Assembly (NCBI RefSeq): GCF_019173455.1
Contig: NZ_JADPQH010000002.1
Location: 387,490-451,489 of the forward strand
Direction: 5' to 3'
DNA: 64,000 nt
Source: Nesterenkonia sp. Act20
Lineage (GTDB): Bacteria; Actinomycetota; Actinomycetes; Actinomycetales; Micrococcaceae
In this document: piece after piece, positions 26,717 through 35,069 of the stretch
How the letters are laid out: each line of letters opens with the position of its first letter
How positions within the stretch are numbered: position 1 is the stretch's first letter
The notes under the pieces: model-generated
Seen by the model: the letters and a program-made list of their open reading frames with translations, nothing else
Told to the model about the DNA's origin: nothing
Databases searched by the model: none
Translations under genes and position numbers: made by a program

Positions 26717-27118
26717 ATGAACACCGCCGCGGCAATGATCTCAGCTCATCCTGTGGACCCATCGATCCCGGACGTGCTGGCCGAGTGCATTCAAGCCTGC
26801 ACAGACGCGGCCCTGGCGTGCACCTCCTGCGCCGATTCCTGCCTGGCCGAAGATGCAGTGGCTGAGTTACGTTCCACCATCCGTCTTGCTCAGGATGCCG
26901 CGGACATGTGTACCACCACGGCCCGGTTCCTGTCTCGGCTCACAGAGACCGACGGCAACCTCTTAAGGACGATCTTGATGCTCTGCCGCGACTTTGTCGC
27001 GACCTTCGCGATGGAAGCTGCGCACCACGCCGACCAGTACGAACACTGCTCGTTGGCGATCCAGGCATGCCGCGATTGCGAAGAAGCCTGCCAGCGTCTG
27101 TTGCCTCGCCCGTTCTAA
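26717..27118 (+). CDS. Cysteine-rich four-helix-bundle copper-storage-like protein (Csp/DUF326)
   Basis: 133 residues from ATG 26717. Cysteines are spaced along amphipathic helices: CIQACTDAALACTSCADSC, then CTTTARFL, LMLCRDFV, and HHADQYEHCSLAIQACRDC-EEAC. This pattern, with His near the bundle end, is that of Csp copper-storage proteins, which hold many Cu(I) ions inside a four-helix bundle. There is no signal peptide, so a cytosolic Csp3-like store is expected. It sits alone, without a copper ATPase or CsoR nearby. Confidence 0.85.
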   Translation: MNTAAAMISAHPVDPSIPDVLAECIQACTDAALACTSCADSCLAEDAVAELRSTIRLAQDAADMCTTTARFLSRLTETDGNLLRTILMLCRDFVATFAMEAAHHADQYEHCSLAIQACRDCEEACQRLLPRPF

Positions 27119-27693
27119 GGCCCGCCCGCTGCGCCTCTCAGTGCGTCGACTCAGGAGCAATAGCGGGGCCAGTTTGATGTGACCGGCTCCCCGCCAGCAA
27201 TGACGGCATGCAGGTCTCGACTCGACCGTCAACGACAAGAGCTCACACCACGGGGTTATTAGATCCGTGCCCGACGAAGCCCGGGATGTGCGCTCGAGCG
27301 CGTCCTCAGCCGCCTGCCTGGCCTCTATGACGAGGAGATCTCGCGCGAAACCTCTCGATCGACAAGGCAATGCATCGCGGCGTCGATACGCGAACGCCTG
27401 GTTGCCGAGCCCCCTGGCACTCGGCAACCAGGCTGACCTATCTGCGACGCCGCTAAGCAGACTCTCGCGCCGCGGTGTTCCCTCATCCCTCGTTCAGAAC
27501 CTCACGGGGAAGTACAGCTAGCCATATTCATCGTGACCACCACATCCATCAGGTTTGCCATGCCAGTACCAGAGTGCAGTCCCGTGCAAGGGAAAACGGG
27601 ATCTGAACCGCTCCAGGTTCTCCCGGCGCCCTCACTGGCGTTGCGGAGATCCTGAGACCACTTCCCCACACAGTGACCGTGCTGCCCAACATC
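27119..27693. other. Convergent spacer with a strong hairpin
   Basis: About 575 bp. GCCTGGTTGCCGAG (27396-27409) and CTCGGCAACCAGGC (27420-27433) form a perfect 14-bp stem with a 10-base loop, without a T-run. It may act as a bidirectional barrier between the copper-protein gene and the convergent flavoprotein gene. No coding frame is convincing. Confidence 0.45.
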
Positions 27694-28431
27694 TCATCGG
27701 TACTCGGGGTTGGGATCGAGACCAAGATCCTCTCCCGCCTCCCACTGCTCCGGCACGTTGCCCCAAGCAGGGATGCCTCCCGCCTGTCGCAGCAGCTTCG
27801 CCATATGCATCAGGTTCCACGCCATGAACGTGGTGTTGCGGTTGGTGAAGTCACTCTCAGGTCCACCCGAGCCTTCATCGAGATAGCTCGGTCCCGGACC
27901 GACCGGACCGATCCATCCCGCATCAGCGCCGGGTGGGATGGTCACCCCGATGTGCTGGAGGCTGTAGAGGATGTTCATGGCGCAGTGCTTCACCCCGTCC
28001 TCGTTGCCGGTGATCAGAGCCCCGCCGACCTTGCCGTAGTAGATGTACTGGCCATCAGCCTTCGTCACCCCAGACATCGCGTAAAGGCGTTCAATGATCT
28101 GCTTGGTCACCGAGCTGTTGTCTCCGAGCCAGATCGGTCCGGCGACGACGATGATGTCGGCTGCCTTCACGTGCTCGAAGATCTCTGGCCAGGCGTCTTG
28201 TTCCCACCCGTGTTCGGTCATGTCCGGGTAAACCCCGGTGGCAATCGGATGATCGATGGGCCGCATGATTTCGACCTCGACCCCCTGGTTGCGCATCACC
28301 CTCGCGCTGAGGTCGACCAGCCCGGAGGTGTGACTGAGCTCGGGGCTGCGCTTGAGGGTGCAGTTTAAGAACACGGCCTTCAGTCCCGTGAAATCCCACT
28401 CAAGATCCGATGTCTGCTCGTGCTCTGTCAT
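27694..28431 (-). CDS. Flavodoxin-like NAD(P)H-dependent FMN oxidoreductase
   Basis: 245 residues. AVFLNCTLKRSPELSHTSGL is the phosphate loop of the WrbA/FMN-reductase fold; VVAGPIWLGDNSSVTKQIIERL is the conserved flavin-binding P-x-W/Y-L/Y-G-x-x-S segment; GKVGGALITGNEDGVK follows. The protein would bind FMN and reduce quinones or other electrophiles. Its start lies 70 bp after the end of the methyltransferase gene on the same strand, so the two could be one operon. Substrate unknown. Confidence 0.82.
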   Translation of the reverse strand: MTEHEQTSDLEWDFTGLKAVFLNCTLKRSPELSHTSGLVDLSARVMRNQGVEVEIMRPIDHPIATGVYPDMTEHGWEQDAWPEIFEHVKAADIIVVAGPIWLGDNSSVTKQIIERLYAMSGVTKADGQYIYYGKVGGALITGNEDGVKHCAMNILYSLQHIGVTIPPGADAGWIGPVGPGPSYLDEGSGGPESDFTNRNTTFMAWNLMHMAKLLRQAGGIPAWGNVPEQWEAGEDLGLDPNPEYR

Positions 28432-28500
28432 GGTGGTGACTCCTCTTTCTTGGGGCCGGAACAGGTATGTGTCACCGGCTGTGGGATTCCTCTGTGGTTT

Positions 28501-29046
28501 CTAGGTGGTTCCGACGCGTATCTGCAGGTGTCCGCCGCGGACCGAGTCGGCCCGGATCTCGGTGCAGTCGCGCTCCACCGCCGTCCAGGGATGCGCCTCG
28601 ATGTCGGCCCCGCCCAGCCGGCAGGCGGCCTTCGCCAGAGGGGTGAACACCGCAGAGAGTCCGGTGGGACGCTGCATGTCCAGCACACCTAGCCGCGCCG
28701 ACGCCGTGGTCAGCTCCCGCATGGTCTCCCAGGCGCACTCCCAGGGCTGCATCAAGGACAGCGCGTAGGTGGCCATCGCCACGTCTGAGCGGGCCCGTCC
28801 TCCGGCCCGCGTGACCTCGGCGGCGATGCCAGCGGGCTGCATCGTGGTGGCGTCGGCCTGGATGAGGATGACGTTGTCCCACTTTTCGCGCGACGCTCTT
28901 CGCCGGGCTTGGGCGAGCATGGAGGCGCTGCGATCAACCCCGATGACGAAGCCGGTGGGCCCCACCCGCTCCTGGAGCAGGGGGAAGTTCATCCCGGTCC
29001 CGCAGCCGATGTCGAGGACCTGCTCTCCTTGACCGAGCTCCAGCAT
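28501..29046 (-). CDS. Class I SAM-dependent methyltransferase, start codon uncertain
   Basis: The AdoMet-binding motif VLDIGCGTGMNFPLL is clear, followed by VIGVDRSASMLAQARRR (acidic loop) and the VAMATYALSLMQPWE motif. Coding sequence clearly continues upstream of ATG 29046: YTAFAPLYDVLSGEYPVYG is in frame up to 29148, with no ATG, GTG or TTG before the upstream TGA. Either translation begins at an unusual codon or the true start has been lost by mutation. Without the N-terminal segment the protein is 181 residues. Substrate unknown. Confidence 0.7.
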   Translation of the reverse strand: MLELGQGEQVLDIGCGTGMNFPLLQERVGPTGFVIGVDRSASMLAQARRRASREKWDNVILIQADATTMQPAGIAAEVTRAGGRARSDVAMATYALSLMQPWECAWETMRELTTASARLGVLDMQRPTGLSAVFTPLAKAACRLGGADIEAHPWTAVERDCTEIRADSVRGGHLQIRVGTT

Positions 29047-29298
29047 CTCGATCAGGCGACGCCGTCCGGCCCCGTAGACGGGGTACTCCCCGGAGAGTAC
29101 GTCATAGAGGGGCGCGAAGGCCGTGTACTTCTCGATGCTTCTACCCCTTCATGCCTATGATGCCCATGGTGCTGCGCGTGCTGGCTCTGACCCTACTCAG
29201 TTCGGTCACCGATGAAAGTGTCCTGGTTTACAGACCGACCAGTTTCCTCCACGTAGCCTTACCGAGTTTCATCCGACCAGCGCGAAGGACCTCCTCCC

Positions 29299-30729
29299 AT
29301 GGACCACCCGATCGACCTGCTGGTCATAGGCGGCGGCACCGCGGGAATCGTGGGCGCCAAGACCGCCGCCCGCCTGGGCGCCCGCACCCTCCTGGTCGAG
29401 GAGAACCGCACCGGCGGAGACTGCCTGTGGACCGGCTGCATCCCGTCCAAAACCCTGCTCTCCGCGGCCGCGCAGGCCGCAGCAGCCCGGGACGCTTCGG
29501 GCGCAGAACCAGACTTCAGCCAGGTCCAGGCCCGGATCCGCGCCGCCATCGAGACGATTGAACCCGAGGACTCCCCCGAGGCGCTTGAACGCGCCGGGGT
29601 GAGGGTCCTCAAGGGCACCGCCCGCTTCACCGCCCCGGGCGAGGCCGAGGTCGACGGCCAGAAGCTCCGGTTCCGTCAGGCGCTGATCGTCACAGGCAGC
29701 TCCCCCGCCGTCGCTTCGATCCCCGGCCTGGAGGACGCCGGATTCGTCACCTCGGAGACGATCTGGGACCTCCCCGAGCTGCCGCGCAGACTGGTGGTCA
29801 TCGGTGGCGGCCCGATCGCCTGTGAGCTCGGACAGGCCTTCGCGCGTCTCGGCTCCCAGGTGAGCATCCTGGCCCGGTCCGGGCTGCTGCCCAAGGAGGA
29901 CCCCGAGGCCTCCGCTCTGGTCCGCGCGAGCCTCGAGCGTGACGGCGCCACCGTCATCCTCGACGACGAGCCCCAGCAGGTCCACAGCGGCCCCGGTGGC
30001 AGAAGCTCAGGCAGCACCGTGATCACCACCAAGGCCGGACGCGAGCTCGAGGCGGACGTCGTCCTGGTCGCCACCGGCCGGAGAGCGCGCACCGCCGGGC
30101 TGGGGCTGGAGCGGATCGGAGTGGACTGCGACGACGCGGGACAGCTCCTCGTGGATGATGCGATGCGCACCTCGAACCCCGCGGTCTGGGCCGCCGGGGA
30201 CGTCACCCAGCATCCAAAGTTCACCCACCTCGCCGGGGTCCACGCCAGCACCGCCGCCTCGAACGCCGTCCTGGGGCTCCGGCGCGCGGTCAGCCCCACG
30301 GTTCCGCGCATCACCTTCACCTCCCCGGAGGTCGCCGCCGTGGGCATCACCAACGCCTCCGGCCCGGGCCTGACCACCTCAACCGTCTCCCTGGAGACCA
30401 CCGACCGAGCGATCGCCCAGGGATCCACCGAAGGTTTCGTGCGCCTGGTCGTCGGCAAGCGGGGCCGCATCCTGGGCGGCACGATCGTCGGGCCCCGTGC
30501 CGGTGAATCGCTGGGCGAGCTGAGCCTCGCCGTCGAGCAGAAGCTGACCACCCGTGCGCTGGCCGGGGTCACCCACGCCTATCCCACCTTCAGCGATGCG
30601 CTGTGGAACGCGGCGATCGCCCATGCCAGCAGCGGACTGAGCTCACCGGCCGTCAAGACGGCCACCGCGGCCCTCGCGGCGATCACCAGGTTCCGACACC
30701 GGTCCCACCCGGCTCAGCGCAGCGCGTGA
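29299..30729 (+). CDS. MerA-like class I pyridine nucleotide-disulfide oxidoreductase
   Basis: 476 residues. FAD motif LLVIGGGTAGIVGAK, redox disulfide GGDCLWTGCIPSK (Cys42, Cys47), NAD(P) motif VVIGGGPIACELGQAFARLG, FAD motif VWAAGDVTQHP, and a dimerisation domain. It lacks both the N-terminal heavy-metal domain and the C-terminal cysteine pair of mercuric reductase. In place of the dihydrolipoamide dehydrogenase catalytic His-Glu (HPTLxE) it has YPTFSD, as MerA-type enzymes have Tyr. So it is not a lipoamide dehydrogenase; the electron acceptor is unknown. It ends 16 bp inside the convergent phosphotransferase gene and belongs to the ydj/ynj-like cluster. Confidence 0.82.
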   Translation: MDHPIDLLVIGGGTAGIVGAKTAARLGARTLLVEENRTGGDCLWTGCIPSKTLLSAAAQAAAARDASGAEPDFSQVQARIRAAIETIEPEDSPEALERAGVRVLKGTARFTAPGEAEVDGQKLRFRQALIVTGSSPAVASIPGLEDAGFVTSETIWDLPELPRRLVVIGGGPIACELGQAFARLGSQVSILARSGLLPKEDPEASALVRASLERDGATVILDDEPQQVHSGPGGRSSGSTVITTKAGRELEADVVLVATGRRARTAGLGLERIGVDCDDAGQLLVDDAMRTSNPAVWAAGDVTQHPKFTHLAGVHASTAASNAVLGLRRAVSPTVPRITFTSPEVAAVGITNASGPGLTTSTVSLETTDRAIAQGSTEGFVRLVVGKRGRILGGTIVGPRAGESLGELSLAVEQKLTTRALAGVTHAYPTFSDALWNAAIAHASSGLSSPAVKTATAALAAITRFRHRSHPAQRSA

Positions 30730-31349
30730 TACCCCGCGACGATGCGCTGCGCGGCGCTGAGACACACCAGCAGCCCCCAGACCAGCGCGATGGGGCCCGC
30801 GAACATGGGCAGGATCAGCCACAGGCTGTGCACCAGAACGGTCTCACCGCCCTCGGCCAGTCCGCCGAGGAAGGAGAGCGAGCGTCCGTCGTCGAGGGTT
30901 CTTCCCTCCTTCTCCGCGATGGAGGAGAACGCGAGGAACGCGGCCCCGTTGATGTAATACGCGAAGAGCACCAGCATGAACGGCAGCAGCGATACGTCGA
31001 ACGCCGCGCTCGCCCCGATCGCCACACCGATCACTGTGGCCCCGTAGACGACGAAATCCGCGCAGATGTCGAAGAACCCGCCCTGCGCCGAGCCCGTCGA
31101 GGAGCCCGGCGATGAGTCCTGAGCACGACGCCGGGCCAGCGGCCCGTCCAGACCGTCGGCCAGCCGACAGAGCAGCCACATGAGCAGCGCCGGAACCCAG
31201 TGCTGGGTGGCGGCCAGGCCCGCGCTGGCCAGCCCGGTGGCGAGATTCAGCGCCGTGAGTCGGTTCGGCGTGACCCAGGGCTTATCCAGCCAGCGTGCCC
31301 CGGTATCAAGCGCCGGTCCGAGCGCAGCACGCAGACGGGTGTCAAACAT
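30714..31349 (-). CDS. CDP-alcohol phosphatidyltransferase family membrane protein (YnjF-like)
   Basis: 211 residues with about five or six membrane segments. The family motif D-G-x2-D-G-x-x-A-R...G-x3-D-x3-D reads LADGLDGPLARR, then GGFFDICADF after a longer than usual linker (AQDSSPGSSTGSAQ). Such enzymes join a CDP-linked alcohol to a second alcohol in phospholipid or osmolyte synthesis. E. coli YnjF, next to YnjBCD, is of this family. It overlaps the upstream TVP38 gene by 8 bp and is co-transcribed with it. The product is unknown. Confidence 0.85.
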   Translation of the reverse strand: MFDTRLRAALGPALDTGARWLDKPWVTPNRLTALNLATGLASAGLAATQHWVPALLMWLLCRLADGLDGPLARRRAQDSSPGSSTGSAQGGFFDICADFVVYGATVIGVAIGASAAFDVSLLPFMLVLFAYYINGAAFLAFSSIAEKEGRTLDDGRSLSFLGGLAEGGETVLVHSLWLILPMFAGPIALVWGLLVCLSAAQRIVAGYHALR

Positions 31350-32067
31350 CGGCTTGTCCGTTCCTTCCGCGAAGTCGAACGGCGTAGGCGATCCCAGCCA
31401 AGGTCAGCAGCCCCAGCACCGCGAAGGCCAGCTCCATCTGCGCCCCCGGCTGGAACCCGAAGGCGCCCAGCGCGAGGAAACTGGCCGTGCCCGGGATGAT
31501 GCCCAGCAGCGTGCCCAGGAAATAAGGCCACCAGCCCAGAGCTGTCAGCCCGGCCGAGTAGTTGATCGCGGTGAAGGGCAACACCGGGACCAGGCGCACC
31601 CCAACGACGGCGGCGAAGCCATGCCGGACCAGCGCATCTTCGACCCTGGCGACCCGGGTGCCGGTGAACCGCTCCACCGCCTCCCGGCCCAGCGCGCGGC
31701 CGAGCCAGAACGCGGCGGAGGCCCCCACCATGGCGGCGGCGTAGACGATCAGCAGTCCTGGGCCGAAGCCGACGAGCACCCCGGCCCCGACGGAGAGGAT
31801 GTTCTTCGGCACCGGGGCAAGGGTCAGCGCCGCGTACGCGGCGCCGAAGCCGATCGGACCCCACCAGCCTGCTTCGGCCACCAGGTCTCGCATCTGATCC
31901 ACCGACGGGATCGGCAAGACCAGGGCGGCGATCGTGAAGACGATCAGCGCCACCACCAGCAGCAGGGCCTTCGCCAGGGCGGTCCGACGCGCACTCGTCT
32001 CCCCTCGCGCCGGCTCACCGGCCTCAGGAACCGTCGGCCCGTGGCTCGCCTGCTGTGGGTCATTCAC
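31342..32067 (-). CDS. TVP38/TMEM64 (DedA-superfamily, YdjX/YdjZ-like) membrane protein
   Basis: 241 residues. Charged N-terminal tail, then hydrophobic helices (ALLLVVALIVFTIAALVLPI) and the VTT domain: GFGAAYAALTLAPVPKNILS, GPGLLIVYAAAMVGASAAFW, RLVPVLPFTAINYSAGL and GIIPGTASF, with the buried Pro and Gly residues typical of the fold. The family scrambles lipids or transports small molecules. E. coli YdjX/YdjZ lie beside ynjABCDEF. Divergent from the transporter operon across only 49 bp, so control is probably shared. Confidence 0.88.
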   Translation of the reverse strand: MNDPQQASHGPTVPEAGEPARGETSARRTALAKALLLVVALIVFTIAALVLPIPSVDQMRDLVAEAGWWGPIGFGAAYAALTLAPVPKNILSVGAGVLVGFGPGLLIVYAAAMVGASAAFWLGRALGREAVERFTGTRVARVEDALVRHGFAAVVGVRLVPVLPFTAINYSAGLTALGWWPYFLGTLLGIIPGTASFLALGAFGFQPGAQMELAFAVLGLLTLAGIAYAVRLRGRNGQADV

Positions 32068-32116
32068 GCCTTGACCCTACGTCAGTCCGCACACCACAAC
32101 CGAAGGAACCGATGAC

Positions 32117-33379
32117 ATGATCCGCCACACCTCGCGCACGCCCAGGCTGAGGCGGCTGGGGCCGCTTGCTGGAGCCGGGGTCGCCACGCTGCTGCTCACC
32201 TCCTGCGCCTCCGGATCCTCCGGCTCCTCTGCCGAGACCCAGGAGTTTGAGGACTTCGACGCCGTCCTGGAGGCTGCCGAGGGTCAGACGGTGGATCTGT
32301 GGATGTACGGCGGAGATGAGCAGGGCAATGCCTACGTGGATGAGCACCTGGCCCCGGCCGCTGAGGAGCTGGGCGTGACCCTGCGTCGGGTGCCCGTGAC
32401 TGACACCGCGGACGCGCTGAACCGGGTGCTCGATGAGCGCCAGGCCGGCCGTGAAGACGGGTCCGTCGACCTGGTGTGGGTCAACGGACCCACGTTCAGC
32501 ACCGGCCAACAGGCTGAGGCCTGGCGCTGCGGATGGACCGAGATGCTGCCGAACATGGCTCTCACCCACCCGCAGGATCCGCTGCTGACCGATGATTTCG
32601 GCACCCCGGTCGACGGCTGCGAGTCCCCGTGGCACAAGGCCCAGTTCACCTATTTCTACAACTCGGAGACCGTCGAGGAGCCGCCTTCCACGCTGCCGGA
32701 GCTGCTGGACTGGGCCGGGGAGAACCCGGGAAGGTTCACCTACCCCGGACCTCCCGACTTCACCGGAAGCGTGTTCCTGCGCGAGGTGATGATCTCTCAG
32801 GCCGGTGGTGCCGAGGAGATCCCGCTTCAATACAGCGAGGAGAATTTCGAGGAGTTCGCTCCTGCGGCGATCCAGACCCTGGAGGAGCTGGCGCCTTCGC
32901 TCTGGCGGGAGGGCTCCACATACCCGCGCGATGAACAGGCGCTCAACGAGCTCTTCACCGACGGCGAGGTGGACTACGGGATGACCTATGGTCCGGCGCG
33001 GCTCACCGAGCTCCTCGACTCCGGTGCGCTGCCGGAGTCCACGCGGGTGCTGCCGCTGGAGGAGGGCACGGTGGGCAACGCCAGCTTCCTGGCCATCCCG
33101 GTCAACGCCGCGGACACCGCCGGCGCCATGGCGGTCGCGAACCTTGCGCTGTCCCCCGAGCAGCAGGCGCTCAAAGCCAATCCTGACGTGTGGGGCCAGT
33201 TCACCGTGCTGGATCTCACCAGGCTGGACTCCGCAGACCAGACCCAGTTCGAGGAGCTGCCGAGCTCCCCCGTGGTGCCCTCCTATGAGGAGCTCTCAGA
33301 GAACGCGCATTCGGAGCTGGACTTCGACTGGGTCCCCGCTCTGGATGAGGCCTGGCGTGAATCGGTGGGACGCGGTTGA
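32117..33379 (+). CDS. ynjB: YnjB-type ABC transporter substrate-binding lipoprotein
   Basis: 420 residues; lipobox LLLTSC at the start of the mature protein. The solute-binding fold shows family-specific blocks: VDLVWVNGPTF, ESPWHKAQFTYFYNSETVE, and ELLDWAGENPGRFTYPGPPDF followed by TGSVFLREV. These match the YnjB/COG4134 lineage, related to thiamine- and iron-binding proteins, more closely than sugar binders. The bound solute is unknown. Four-base overlap with the permease gene (TTGA) shows a coupled operon. Confidence 0.85.
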   Translation: MIRHTSRTPRLRRLGPLAGAGVATLLLTSCASGSSGSSAETQEFEDFDAVLEAAEGQTVDLWMYGGDEQGNAYVDEHLAPAAEELGVTLRRVPVTDTADALNRVLDERQAGREDGSVDLVWVNGPTFSTGQQAEAWRCGWTEMLPNMALTHPQDPLLTDDFGTPVDGCESPWHKAQFTYFYNSETVEEPPSTLPELLDWAGENPGRFTYPGPPDFTGSVFLREVMISQAGGAEEIPLQYSEENFEEFAPAAIQTLEELAPSLWREGSTYPRDEQALNELFTDGEVDYGMTYGPARLTELLDSGALPESTRVLPLEEGTVGNASFLAIPVNAADTAGAMAVANLALSPEQQALKANPDVWGQFTVLDLTRLDSADQTQFEELPSSPVVPSYEELSENAHSELDFDWVPALDEAWRESVGRG

Positions 33380-34230
33380 GCAGTCCCGCAGCGAACAGCA
33401 GCTCCACGCGGCGGGCCGTGTTGACCGCAGCCCCCGCCGTGATCCTGGTGCTCCTGGTGCTCGGTGCCGCACTGATCATGGTGGGGCTGCAGAGCCTGGG
33501 GCTGATGCCGGTGTTCGGCGAGCCGCAGCTCAGCCTGAACGCGTGGGCCGACTCAACCTCGCTGCTCGAATCCGCCGGTGTCTCGGTCTACATCGCGACC
33601 CTGTCCACCGTCCTCTCGGCCGGCCTCGGCCTGCTCATCGCCGTCTACGCCCTCACCGCCGGGCGGGGTGGGCGGCTGGTCGCGGCGGTGAGTGCCGCCA
33701 CCATCCCGATCCCTCACCTGGTCGCCTCCGGCGCCATCGGTCTGCTGCTCGCAGATGCAGGGTTCCTGGCACGACTGTTCGGGATGCCTGAGGGGTTCCC
33801 GCAGCTGGTGGCCACGCAGTGGTGGACGGCCGTGATCCTGGAGTTCGCCTGGAAAGAATCGGCGTTCGTGGCGCTGGTGATCCTGGGAAGCATATCGCGC
33901 TCGGCCATGGCGCTGAGCGAGACCGCCTCGACCCTGGGCGCCTCCGCGTGGCAGCGTTTCTGCCACGTCATCCTGCCTCTGGCGCGCCTGCCGCTGGTGG
34001 TCTCGGGGCTGGTGGTGTTCGTCTATACCCTCGGCTCTTACGAGTCCCCCTGGCTGTTGGGCCCCCTGGCCCCCGAGCCGCTCTCGGTGCGGGCGGTGCG
34101 GCTCTTCGGCTCTACGCAGCTCAGTGCCCGTCCGGAGGCCATGGCCACCGCGCTGACCTCGGTGGTGATCGCGGTGCTCGCCATCGCAGTGGGACTGCTT
34201 CTGGTCCGACGGTCCGGAGACCGCTCGTGA
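33376..34230 (+). CDS. ABC transporter permease, first YnjC-like half
   Basis: 284 residues from TTG 33376. About six membrane helices; the cytoplasmic EAA loop is ETASTLGASAWQRFCHVILP, which contacts the ATPase. In E. coli YnjC both permease halves are one fused protein; here the second half is the next gene. The stop overlaps the following GTG by 4 bp. Confidence 0.85.
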   Translation: MSSPAANSSSTRRAVLTAAPAVILVLLVLGAALIMVGLQSLGLMPVFGEPQLSLNAWADSTSLLESAGVSVYIATLSTVLSAGLGLLIAVYALTAGRGGRLVAAVSAATIPIPHLVASGAIGLLLADAGFLARLFGMPEGFPQLVATQWWTAVILEFAWKESAFVALVILGSISRSAMALSETASTLGASAWQRFCHVILPLARLPLVVSGLVVFVYTLGSYESPWLLGPLAPEPLSVRAVRLFGSTQLSARPEAMATALTSVVIAVLAIAVGLLLVRRSGDRS

Positions 34231-35069
34231 GCCTGAGTCGATCTGAGGTGAGCCGCCGCCGTCGTCCGCGATGGCGAGTCCGCACTGTCCTGCCGCTGCT
34301 GCTTGGGCTGGCCCTGCTGATCTGGATCATGCTGCCGCTGGTGCCGGTGCTGCTGTGGTCGGCGGCGGGGGCGTGGCGGGCACCGGATGTGCTGCCCAGC
34401 TCCTGGACGGCCGACGCCGCGCTGTCCCTGGCGGAGCCTGAGGTGCTGATGGCCGGGGTCAGGTCGCTGGGGCTGGGGCTCAGCGTCGCGGTGACGGCCA
34501 CCGTGCTCGGTGGCCTCGCCGCCTTCGGCCTGCGCGGACCGACGCCTGGAGGTTCTCCAGCGTCCACGCGCCTGATCGGGTTTGTCATGCTGACGCCGTT
34601 GGCAGTGCCTCCCTTCGCTCTGGTCATGGGCTCCAATGTGCTGCTGCTCGGGGCGCGGGCGCCCTCCTTCTTAGGAGTGCTGATCGTGCTGACGGTCACG
34701 GCTCTGCCCTACACCACCTATATGTTCGTCACGGCGCTGGCCTCCTACGAGGATCGGTTCGAAGCTGTGGCGCGCACCCTGGGGGCATCCCCTGCCCAGG
34801 TGGTCCTGAAGGTCCGGCTGGGACTGCTGATGCCTGCCATCGCTCGGGCGGGGTTCCTCGCGTTCCTGGTGGGGTGGAGTGACTACATCACCACGGTGCT
34901 GATCGGGGGCGGTCAGTTCATCACGCTGCCCCTGCTCCTGGGCTCCGCGGCGTCCAGCACCGGCGGCGAGCAGCTCACCGCAGCGCTCTCGCTGGCCATG
35001 ATCGTTCCCCCTGTTGTTCTCCTGATTCTCTTGGCCCGTCGCGGCGCGCGTGGAAGGACGTCTTCATGA
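34227..35069 (+). CDS. ABC transporter permease, second YnjC-like half
   Basis: 280 residues from GTG 34227; the frame is open further upstream inside the previous gene but reads as nonsense there. Arg-rich N-terminus, then six predicted helices (VLPLLLGLALLIWIMLPLVP) and the EAA loop AVARTLGASPAQVVLKVRLG. It forms the membrane channel with the preceding gene product. The stop overlaps the ATPase start by 4 bp. Confidence 0.85.
   Translation: MSLSRSEVSRRRRPRWRVRTVLPLLLGLALLIWIMLPLVPVLLWSAAGAWRAPDVLPSSWTADAALSLAEPEVLMAGVRSLGLGLSVAVTATVLGGLAAFGLRGPTPGGSPASTRLIGFVMLTPLAVPPFALVMGSNVLLLGARAPSFLGVLIVLTVTALPYTTYMFVTALASYEDRFEAVARTLGASPAQVVLKVRLGLLMPAIARAGFLAFLVGWSDYITTVLIGGGQFITLPLLLGSAASSTGGEQLTAALSLAMIVPPVVLLILLARRGARGRTSS

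Noticed and set aside
31180-32115. A 311-codon plus-strand frame
   Set aside because: It is antisense to the TVP38 and CDP-alcohol transferase genes, which have clear family motifs.
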